Shown here: positions 58,201 through 64,000 of the stretch, piece after piece
Layout: each line of letters opens with the position of its first letter
How positions within the stretch are numbered: position 1 is the first letter of the stretch
NCBI RefSeq assembly: GCF_030147005.1
Contig: NZ_JASLAW010000251.1
Location: 8,285-72,284 of the forward strand
DNA from: Pseudomonas sp.
GTDB taxonomy: Bacteria > Pseudomonadota > Gammaproteobacteria > Pseudomonadales > Pseudomonadaceae
DNA: 64,000 nucleotides
Reading direction: 5' to 3'
Made by a program: the position numbers and the translations under genes
The notes under the pieces: model-generated
Seen by the model: the letters and a program-made list of their open reading frames with translations, nothing else
Told to the model about the DNA's origin: nothing
The model's database searches: none

Positions 58201-58922
58201 AAGAGGGCAAACCGCCGATGGCCATGGCCATGGATATCGACGTAGAGGTGGGCGAGGACCAACTCAACTTCGCCGGCTTCGGCCTCACCGCCAAAGTGCA
58301 GGGCCACGTGCATATCGGCGACAACATGGACACCCGTGGCGAGCTGTGGCTCAACGACGGCCGTTACCGTGCCTACGGCCAGCGCCTGAACGTACGCCGC
58401 GCGCGCCTGTTGTTCGCCGGGCCGTTGGATCAACCGTTCCTGGACATCGAGGCTGTACGCGTGACCACCGAGTCCTCCCGGACGGTCACGGCCGGCATTC
58501 GTTTGAGCGGCAGTGCCGAGCAACCGACCACGCAGATCTTCTCCGAGCCCGCCATGGCTCAGGAGGACGCGCTGTCCTATCTGGTGCTGGGGCGTTCGCG
58601 CACCAACAACGGTGAAGACAACAACATGCTCGCCGAAGCCGCCCTGGGCCTGGGCCTGATGGGCAGCGCCGGGGTCACCTCGGACATCGCCAACAAACTG
58701 GGCATCCAGGACTTCGACCTGGATACCCAAGGCAGTGGCAACAACACGGCGGTGGTGGCCAGCGGCAAGATCAACGAGAAACTCAGCCTGCGTTACGGAG
58801 TAGGGGTGTTCGAGCCGGCCAACACCATTGCGTTGCGCTACCTGCTGAGCAAGAAGGTGTACCTGGAAGTGGCCACGGGTGTGGCCAGTTCGTTGGATAT
58901 TTTCTACAAGCGCGACTTCTAA
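55233..58922 (+). CDS. tamB: Translocation and assembly module inner-membrane subunit TamB
   Basis: The 1229-residue protein starts at a GTG that overlaps the tamA stop (GTGA). One N-terminal membrane segment (about 8-28, LALIAILAVVVLALWSVLG) is followed by a long beta-helical AsmA-like periplasmic body, and the C-terminal DUF490 domain (about 880-1229; RLNVRRARLLFAGPLDQPFL and SYLVLGRSRTN are visible). It bridges the two membranes with TamA. Length is within the family range (about 1220-1260). Confidence 0.95.
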   Translation: MRRGLKIAGLALIAILAVVVLALWSVLGTQAGSRWALGQVPGLSVANFQGRLGGQWSADQLIWAQGSSRVELNAPTFAWSPACLLRMTLCIDQLDVEQVSLQFPPSAEESSSGPIALPDLNLPLAVQLGEVRVGTLLFNGSEELKGLQLAAHWTAEGMQIDAVHLQRGGLVLDLSGLLQPVGDWPLTASGNLSLPYAPGGAPWAVALKVEGDLLKTLKLDADSSGYLPAKLSGELQPLADNLPAQLHITADAFKPSADLPDTLQLNQLDLSAKGDLKNGYQLLGKALLPAEKGPVNLLLNGKVDAKGAQIAGLDLNAGARQSLKLSANLDWQQGFSADAKLDWLDFPWHRLYPLIDEPQVALRAFNGEISYKDGNYLGNLKADLDGPAGKFNVVTPFSGDLKQIFLPELKLTAGQGKAEGHLTVQFADGLAWDTALDLSALNPAYWVAELPGTLAGPLRSKGEFKNEQIKLNADLDLKGRLRGQTAVLAAKAEGAGQQWTLANLDIRLGDNRINGSGSLQQRLAGQIDIKLARLAQLWPQLRGQVNGRLDVAGTLQAPQGKLDLKGQQLAFADNRLQSLNLDATLDSAQRAKIDLKGSGIQSGETQVGTLSASAQGDIKNQKVQLALAGPLVKLALALDGNLDKGNWRGRLASGDVQAGGQDWRLQAPAKIERLADGKLTFAAHCWVSGGASLCGEDQRLMPEPKLRYHLKQFPIDSLAAFMPKDFAWQGKLNADVQLDLPAGGPKGVVSVDAGGGNLRVRDKGQWLDFPYDTLKLEATLNPKRIDTRLNFRGGKLGELLLQAQINPLPASKPITGNFSLTGLDLAVARPFVPMVEKLSGKLNGNGRISGGLLAPLVNGSVNLVDGEVSGPELPVSLEGLNVQALIAGESVQLDGAWRSGKAGQGSLRGQIDWSRALVVDLSLKGSQLPVTVEPYAVLEVAPDLKISLKDDKLAIAGKVHIPRGDITVRELPPSTVKVSDDTVIVGSQTEEGKPPMAMAMDIDVEVGEDQLNFAGFGLTAKVQGHVHIGDNMDTRGELWLNDGRYRAYGQRLNVRRARLLFAGPLDQPFLDIEAVRVTTESSRTVTAGIRLSGSAEQPTTQIFSEPAMAQEDALSYLVLGRSRTNNGEDNNMLAEAALGLGLMGSAGVTSDIANKLGIQDFDLDTQGSGNNTAVVASGKINEKLSLRYGVGVFEPANTIALRYLLSKKVYLEVATGVASSLDIFYKRDF

Positions 58923-58929
58923 GGCTCAC

Positions 58930-59105
58930 TCACTCCAGCATGTGGGAGGGGCTGGAGCGGACACCGAGCAACCTGTGGCGAGGGAGCTTGCTCCCGCTGT
59001 ACTGCGCAGCAGTCCTCATTTTCTGGGGCCGCTTCGCGACCCAGCGGGAGCAAGCTCCCTCGCCACAATTGAGCGCTCCTTCGTAACTGGATGGCACGGG
59101 CGCTT
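58930..59105. repeat. REPIN-like composite repeat, second copy
   Basis: ACCTGTGGCGAGGGAGCTTG, then GGGGCCGCTTCGCGACCCAG, then GGGAGCAAGCTCCCTCGCCA run from about 58970 to 59066; arms continue with GAGCGCTCCTTCGTAACTGG. The inner part is clearly the same unit as at 51648-51745. The stretch to 59160 has nothing else I can name. Confidence 0.75.
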
Positions 59106-59171
59106 GCATCCTCTCCGCTTTGTTTTATCACTCAGACGCTGAACAACTAGCAAGCAACCTAACTATTCCAT

Positions 59172-59227
59172 TTGACATTCGCTGCCTAAGCAGTAATATC
59201 TCGTCACACATTCACTGCCTAGGCAGT
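59172..59227 (+). promoter_or_regulatory. Promoter and two MarR-type operators of the efflux operon
   Basis: TTGACA (59172-59177) and TAATAT (59194-59199) with a 16-bp spacer make a strong sigma-70 promoter. GCTGCCTAAGCAGT (59181-59194) lies in the spacer and ACTGCCTAGGCAGT (59214-59227), a perfect palindrome, lies just downstream; centres are 33 bp apart, about three helix turns. The MarR protein encoded next is the likely ligand. Confidence 0.85.
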
Positions 59228-59243
59228 AATAAGGTGACTTCCG

Positions 59244-59714
59244 ATGCCGCACTTCACCCCTGAAAACTTCCACAACTGCCACCTTGGCTTGCTGCTGGGC
59301 CGCGCTGCGATCCTCAAGGACCGCATCATCGACACCCATATGGAACCCCACGGCATCACTGCCGCGCAGTTCAAGGTGTTGATCATCATGGCGCAATTCG
59401 GCGTCGACACCCCCGCCGAGTTGTGCCGCCACCTGTCCCTGGACAGCGGCTCGATGACGCGCATGCTCGACCGGCTGGAGCAAAAACAACTGCTCAGCCG
59501 CAAGCGCTCCGAACTGGACCGCCGCCAGGTGCAGTTGGTACTGACCGCCGACGGCCAGCGCCTGGCGGATATGCTGCCGCACATTGGCGCCCAGGCCCTC
59601 AACCAACTGGCCGGTTCACTCGAGCCGGGCGAGCTGGAAACCCTGGAACGGATCCTCAAGAAAATTCTGATAGCTGCGGGTGATGCCATCACCCTTCAGC
59701 GGGTAGGTCATTGA
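59244..59714 (+). CDS. MarR-family repressor of the efflux operon (EmrR-like)
   Basis: The 156-residue protein has the MarR fold with ITAAQFKVLIIMAQFGVDTP, then the recognition region CRHLSLDSGSMTRMLDRLEQ and the wing LLSRKRSELDRRQVQLVLTA (about 35-105). It is the first gene of the operon; its stop overlaps the ATG of the outer-membrane factor gene. Two GCCTARGC palindromes over the promoter suggest autorepression. The inducer is probably a substrate of the pump. Confidence 0.92.
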   Translation: MPHFTPENFHNCHLGLLLGRAAILKDRIIDTHMEPHGITAAQFKVLIIMAQFGVDTPAELCRHLSLDSGSMTRMLDRLEQKQLLSRKRSELDRRQVQLVLTADGQRLADMLPHIGAQALNQLAGSLEPGELETLERILKKILIAAGDAITLQRVGH

Positions 59715-61165
59715 TGAACACACGCGCATTCAGCCTGGTGCTGATGGCGATGACGTTGGCCGGTTGCGCCAACTACAGTGGCCTTGATACCCAGGGCAAA
59801 CGCCTCGACGCCAATACCCTGCAAACCGGCAAATCCCTGAGCGGCGTGACGCTGTCCAACGCCGCATGGCCTGCCGCCGACTGGTGGCAAAGCCTCGGCG
59901 ACCCCCAGCTCGATGGCCTGGTCCAGGAAGCCCTGCAACACAGCCCCGACATGCAAGTCGCCAGTGCCCGCGCGCATCAGGCCCAAGCCGCTGCCTATGC
60001 CGCCAACGCCGCCCGCATGCCCACCGTGGATGCCAGCGCCGGTGTCAGCCGTTCGCGGCTGGCCAGGGATCAAGACCCACGCGGGGAGGGCGATGCTTAT
60101 TCGACGGTGCTTAACATAGGCGCCAGCTTCAATTACAACTTCGACCTGTGGGGCGGCCAACGCGCAGCCTGGGAGGCCGCCCTGGGCCAGGCCCGCGCCG
60201 CCGAAGTCGACCAGCAGGCCGCGCGCCTGACCCTGGCCGCCAACGTGGCCAAGGCTTACAGCGATCTGGGCCAGGCGCATATCGTGCGTGACCTGGCTAC
60301 CGAAGACCTCAAGCGCACCCGCCAAATGCTTGACCTGAGCAAGCGCCGCCTGAGTTCCGGTATCGACAGCCAATATCAGTACCAGCAAACCGAAAGCCTG
60401 GAAGCGAGCTCCCAGTCGCAGTTGATCGATGCGGAAAAACAACTGCAAAGCGCGAAAATCGCCCTGGCCGTATTGCTCGGCAAAGGCCCGGACCGTGGCA
60501 ACGAACTGGCTCGCCCGAATGTATTGAAGCCCACGGCGGTCGCCGTGCCCTCGGTGCTGCCCGCCGAACTGCTCGGTCGACGCCCGGACCTGGTCGCCGC
60601 ACGTTGGCGGGTGGAAGCCGCGAGCAAGGACATCGCCGCCAGCAAGACCCGCTTCTACCCCAACCTCAACCTGAGCGCGAGCGCCGGCGCCGAATCGTTG
60701 CTGGGGGACGCCATGTTCGGTTCGGCCAGCCGCTTCTTCAACGTTGCACCGACGATTTCGCTGCCGATCTTCGACGGTGGTCGTCTGCGCGCCGACCTCG
60801 ATGCCCGCGACGCCGATTACGATTTGGCGGTGGCTCAGTACAACAAAACCCTGGTGCAAGCCCTGGGTGATATCGGCACCACCCTGTCGCAACTGCGCGA
60901 CACCGGGCGGCAGATCCAGGCGCAGCAACACGCCGCCGACATCGCCCAACAGTCCTACGACACCGGGGTTCAGCGCTACAGCTCCGGCATCGGTAATTAC
61001 CTGGATGTGCTCAGCATCGAGCAGCAATTGCTGCAGGCCCAACGTCAGTTGGCGGCCTTGAATGCTGCGCAGATCGATCTGTCGATTCAATTGATGCAGG
61101 CCCTGGGTGGCGGGTTCAACGCCGACAACGCGGCCGCGACCACCCCGGCTACACGCACGGAATAA
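59714..61165 (+). CDS. Outer-membrane efflux lipoprotein (NodT/OprM family)
   Basis: The 483-residue protein has a lipoprotein signal (MNTRAFSLVLMAMTLAG then Cys18), followed by the duplicated TolC-like fold: two helical hairpin halves with ASARAHQAQAAAYAANAARM and SLEASSQSQLIDAEKQLQSA, and the typical strand motifs NYNFDLWGGQ and TISLPIFDGGRL. It forms the outer-membrane channel of the tripartite pump. The ATG overlaps the marR stop (TGATG); 15 bp separate it from emrA. An outer-membrane gene inside an emr operon is frequent in pseudomonads. Confidence 0.93.
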   Translation: MNTRAFSLVLMAMTLAGCANYSGLDTQGKRLDANTLQTGKSLSGVTLSNAAWPAADWWQSLGDPQLDGLVQEALQHSPDMQVASARAHQAQAAAYAANAARMPTVDASAGVSRSRLARDQDPRGEGDAYSTVLNIGASFNYNFDLWGGQRAAWEAALGQARAAEVDQQAARLTLAANVAKAYSDLGQAHIVRDLATEDLKRTRQMLDLSKRRLSSGIDSQYQYQQTESLEASSQSQLIDAEKQLQSAKIALAVLLGKGPDRGNELARPNVLKPTAVAVPSVLPAELLGRRPDLVAARWRVEAASKDIAASKTRFYPNLNLSASAGAESLLGDAMFGSASRFFNVAPTISLPIFDGGRLRADLDARDADYDLAVAQYNKTLVQALGDIGTTLSQLRDTGRQIQAQQHAADIAQQSYDTGVQRYSSGIGNYLDVLSIEQQLLQAQRQLAALNAAQIDLSIQLMQALGGGFNADNAAATTPATRTE

Positions 61166-61180
61166 TTTGAGGTATTTGTC

Positions 61181-62380
61181 ATGGCCACTGCCGAAAACAC
61201 TAACGCAACTGAACAACCCAAAGACAACAACCCGCGCAAACGCAAACTCATGCTGATCGGCCTGGCACTGATCGTCATCCTCGGTGCCGTCGGCGTATGG
61301 GCCTGGTACGAGTTGTACGGGCGCTTCAACGAAAGCACCGATGACGCCTACGTGAACGGCAACGTGGTGGAAATCACCCCGCTGGTCACCGGTACCGTGG
61401 TCAGCATCGGCGCCGACGATGGCGACCTCGTCCACGAAGGCCAGGTGCTGGTCAACTTCGACCCCAACGACGCCGCTGTCGGGCTGCAAAGTGCCCAGGC
61501 CAACCTGGCCCGCACCGTGCGCCAGGTGCGAGGCTTGTACAGCAACGTCGATGGCATGAAAGCCCAGGTCAATGCGCAGAAGGCCGACGTGCAGACTGCC
61601 CAGGACAACTACAACCGCCGCAAGACCCTGGCCCAGGGCGGGGCGATTTCCCAGGAGGAGTTGTCCCACGCCCGTGACAGCCTGACCGCAGCCCGGAACG
61701 CCTTGACCAACCTTGAGCAGCAGCTCAAAACCTCCAACGCTCTGGTGGATGACACGGTGGTTTCGTCCCACCCGGATGTGCTGGCCGCCGCCGCGCAACT
61801 GCGCCAGGCGTACCTGACCAATGCTCGCAGCACCTTGATTGCACCGGTCACCGGTTATGTGGCCAAGCGCACCGTGCAACTGGGCCAGCGCGTCCAGCCG
61901 GGTACCGCGCTGATGGCAGTGATCCCGCTGGACCAGTTGTGGATCGATGCCAACTTCAAGGAAACCCAACTGCGCGACATGCGCATCGGCCAGCCGGTGG
62001 ACATCGAATCCGACATTTACGGCAGTGATGTGAAGTACAGCGGCACCGTCGACAGCCTTGGCGCCGGCACCGGCAGCGCGTTTGCCTTGCTGCCCGCGCA
62101 GAACGCCACCGGCAACTGGATCAAGATCGTGCAGCGCGTGCCGGTACGCATCCACATCAACGCCCAAGAGCTGGCCAAACACCCGTTGCGAGTCGGCTTG
62201 AGCACCGTGGTCAATGTGGACTTGCACGACCAGAGCGGCCCGGTCCTGGCGCAACAGGCGCCGCAGCAGGCGTCGTTCACCACCAACGTGTATGACCGCC
62301 AATTGGCCGAGGCCGATGCCATGATCAATCAGTTGATCCATGACAACAGCGTCGCCGCTCCCAAGGCTGCGCAACGCTGA
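61181..62380 (+). CDS. emrA: EmrA-type membrane fusion protein
   Basis: The 399-residue protein has a cytosolic N-terminus, one membrane segment (about 25-45, LIGLALIVILGAVGVWAWYE), the biotinyl-lipoyl-like segment (STDDAYVNGNVVEITPLVTG), a long periplasmic coiled coil (about 95-215) and a beta-barrel part with LIAPVTGYVAKRTVQLGQRV. It links the inner-membrane pump to the outer-membrane channel. Its stop overlaps the emrB start by one base. Confidence 0.95.
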   Translation: MATAENTNATEQPKDNNPRKRKLMLIGLALIVILGAVGVWAWYELYGRFNESTDDAYVNGNVVEITPLVTGTVVSIGADDGDLVHEGQVLVNFDPNDAAVGLQSAQANLARTVRQVRGLYSNVDGMKAQVNAQKADVQTAQDNYNRRKTLAQGGAISQEELSHARDSLTAARNALTNLEQQLKTSNALVDDTVVSSHPDVLAAAAQLRQAYLTNARSTLIAPVTGYVAKRTVQLGQRVQPGTALMAVIPLDQLWIDANFKETQLRDMRIGQPVDIESDIYGSDVKYSGTVDSLGAGTGSAFALLPAQNATGNWIKIVQRVPVRIHINAQELAKHPLRVGLSTVVNVDLHDQSGPVLAQQAPQQASFTTNVYDRQLAEADAMINQLIHDNSVAAPKAAQR

Positions 62381-63909
62381 TGAGCAATAACGCCTCGTTC
62401 ACGCCACCCAGCCTGTTGATGGCCACTATCGGGCTGTCGCTGGCGACCTTCATGCAGGTGCTCGACACCACCATCGCCAACGTGGCGCTGCCGACGATTT
62501 CCGGCAACCTGGGCGTAAGTTCGGAGCAGGGCACCTGGGTCATTACTTCGTTTGCGGTGAGCAACGCCATTGCCTTGCCGCTCACCGGTTGGTTGAGCCG
62601 GCGCTTCGGCGAGGTGAAGCTGTTTCTGTGGGCAACCGTGCTGTTTGTGCTGGCGTCGTTCCTGTGCGGTATTTCCACCTCGATGCCTGAGTTGATCGGC
62701 TTTCGCGTGCTGCAGGGGCTGGTGGCGGGGCCGTTGTACCCGATGACCCAGACGCTGCTGATCGCGGTCTACCCACCGGCCAAGCGCGGCATGGCCCTGG
62801 CGCTGCTGGCGATGGTCACGGTGGTGGCGCCGATTGCCGGGCCGATTCTCGGCGGCTGGATCACCGACAGCTACAGCTGGCCGTGGATTTTCTTCATTAA
62901 CGTGCCCATCGGCATCTTTGCGGTGATGGTGGTGCGCGCGCAGTTGAAGAAGCGTCCGGTGGTCACCAGCTACCAGCCGATGGACTACGTGGGGTTGTTG
63001 AGCCTGATCGTCGGTGTCGGCGCGTTGCAGATCATCCTCGACAAGGGCAATGACCTGGACTGGTTCGAGTCCAACTTCATCATTATCGGTGCGGTGATCT
63101 CGGCGATTGCCCTGGCGGTGTTCGTCATCTGGGAGATGACCGACAAGCACCCGGTGGTGAACCTGCGCTTGTTCGCTTACCGCAACTTCCGCATCGGCAC
63201 CATCGTGCTGATCCTCGGCTATGCGGGCTTTTTCGGTATCAACCTGATCCTGCCGCAGTGGCTGCAGACTCAGATGGGCTACACCGCGACCTGGGCCGGG
63301 CTGGCGGTAGCGCCAATCGGAATCCTGCCGGTGCTGATGTCGCCGTTCGTGGGCAAGTACGCGCACAAGTTCGACCTGCGCCTGCTGGCAGGCCTGGCGT
63401 TCCTGGCGATTGGCTTGAGCTGCTTTATGCGAGCCGGCTTCACCAATGAGGTGGACTTCACTCACATCGCCATGGTGCAGCTGTTCATGGGCATCGGCGT
63501 GGCGCTGTTCTTCATGCCCACCTTGAGCATCCTGATGTCCGACCTGCCGCCGCACCAGATTGCCGACGGCGCAGGCCTTGCGACGTTCCTGCGCACGCTG
63601 GGCGGCAGCTTTGCCGCCTCGCTGACCACCTGGATCTGGATCCGCCGGGCCGACCAGCACCATGCCTACATGAGCGAGAACATGACCACCTATGACTCGG
63701 CAACCCGCGATGCCGTGCAGGCGCTCGGTGGAGCCGGGCACAAGGCGTATGCGCAACTGGACCAGATCCTCACCAGCCAGGCGTACATGATGTCCACGGT
63801 GGATTACTTCACGTTGCTGGGGTGGATGTTCATGGGCTTGATGTTGCTGGTTTGGCTGGCCAAGCCGCCGTTCGGGGCCAAGGCGGGGCCGGAGGCTTCG
63901 GGCCACTGA
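62380..63909 (+). CDS. emrB: EmrB/QacA-type drug:proton antiporter
   Basis: The 509-residue protein is a DHA2-family major-facilitator pump with 14 membrane segments. Characteristic motifs: LDTTIANVALPTISGNLGVS (helix 1), GWLSRRFGEVKLFL (motif A), LQGLVAGPLYPMTQTLLIAV, and IAGPILGGWITDSYSWPWIF (motif C). It should export hydrophobic or uncoupler-like toxic compounds with EmrA and the outer-membrane factor. It is the last gene of the operon; no terminator is seen, only REP-type hairpins after it. Confidence 0.95.
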   Translation: MSNNASFTPPSLLMATIGLSLATFMQVLDTTIANVALPTISGNLGVSSEQGTWVITSFAVSNAIALPLTGWLSRRFGEVKLFLWATVLFVLASFLCGISTSMPELIGFRVLQGLVAGPLYPMTQTLLIAVYPPAKRGMALALLAMVTVVAPIAGPILGGWITDSYSWPWIFFINVPIGIFAVMVVRAQLKKRPVVTSYQPMDYVGLLSLIVGVGALQIILDKGNDLDWFESNFIIIGAVISAIALAVFVIWEMTDKHPVVNLRLFAYRNFRIGTIVLILGYAGFFGINLILPQWLQTQMGYTATWAGLAVAPIGILPVLMSPFVGKYAHKFDLRLLAGLAFLAIGLSCFMRAGFTNEVDFTHIAMVQLFMGIGVALFFMPTLSILMSDLPPHQIADGAGLATFLRTLGGSFAASLTTWIWIRRADQHHAYMSENMTTYDSATRDAVQALGGAGHKAYAQLDQILTSQAYMMSTVDYFTLLGWMFMGLMLLVWLAKPPFGAKAGPEASGH

Positions 63910-63934
63910 AACGAGGGTATACACAGTTAAAAAA

Positions 63935-64000
63935 TGTGGGAGCGGGCTTGCTTGCGAATGCAGGGTGTCAGTCGATACATAGGTGACTGATACACCGCAT
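63935..64000. repeat. REP element at the window end, cut off
   Basis: ATGTGGGAGCGGGCTTGCTT and the arms GGTGTCAGTC / GACTGATACACCGCAT are present. The arms recall GCGGTGTATCAGTC at 27025, so this is another member of the same REP family; its other half lies outside the window. Confidence 0.65.

Noticed and set aside
59708..62374. An 888-residue open frame antisense to the efflux genes, and a 531-residue one opposite emrB
   Set aside because: The plus-strand genes are complete and overlapping as an operon; the antisense frames have shadow-like composition.

Overview
The window (about 60% GC, dense genes, many REP-type hairpins) reads as a chromosomal segment of a fluorescent Pseudomonas, most likely of the P. 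fluorescens group. Support comes from the gene order folD, tRNA cluster, tig-clpP-clpX-lon-hupB-ppiD, from a complete liu (leucine/isovalerate) locus, and from a PrrF-type and a CrcY-type small RNA. I see no prophage, transposase, rRNA or CRISPR array. Calls are made by eye from translations and motifs; no search was run.

Layout. 1-11.4 kb is a housekeeping block: a partial FIST-domain gene, folD, four tRNAs (Arg, His, Leu, His), trigger factor, ClpP, ClpX, Lon (with a sigma-32-like promoter), HU-beta, a degenerate tRNA-Asp-like sequence, and PpiD. 11.6-17.1 kb holds a DUF2242 lipoprotein, an AceE-type E1 paralogue, a MarR regulator and a short, catalytically stripped E1-like protein; both E1-type genes have the same TTGCAATTGCAA-type palindrome upstream. 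17.1-26.9 kb: AraC regulator, membrane-anchored nitrilase-fold pseudoenzyme, FadH, a PLP enzyme, cytochrome b561, the phnWX 2-aminoethylphosphonate pathway with its LysR regulator, and a YebC-like protein.

27-35.5 kb is the most accessory-looking part: an LRR-protein kinase fusion, an ECF sigma/anti-sigma pair, a three-gene cassette (stand-alone amino-acid-type adenylation domain, membrane flavoprotein, crotonase), then a SrpA-type catalase and cytochrome b561. The ECF operon and the catalase operon share a promoter motif (GGAATAA, 14 bp, CGTCTA) that the intervening cassette lacks. 35.5-38.2 kb: a cytosolic-type carboxypeptidase, a Fur-controlled PrrF sRNA, a DUF6124 protein and a CI-like repressor lacking the autocleavage Ser/Lys pair.

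38.2-47.6 kb: liuABCD, a divergent acyl-CoA synthetase, a CrcY-like sRNA with sigma-54 promoter and CbrB-like site, then liuE and liuR, with LiuR-type palindromes at the control regions. 47.7-64 kb: LysR plus acyl-CoA dehydrogenase, a PstS-OmpA fusion, exonuclease III, an acetyltransferase, tamAB, and a MarR-controlled outer-membrane factor/EmrA/EmrB efflux operon. REP/REPIN hairpins of several classes lie between operons, especially at 26.9-27.1, 45.6, 47.6, 50.1, 51.6-51.8, 58.9-59.1 and 63.9 kb.
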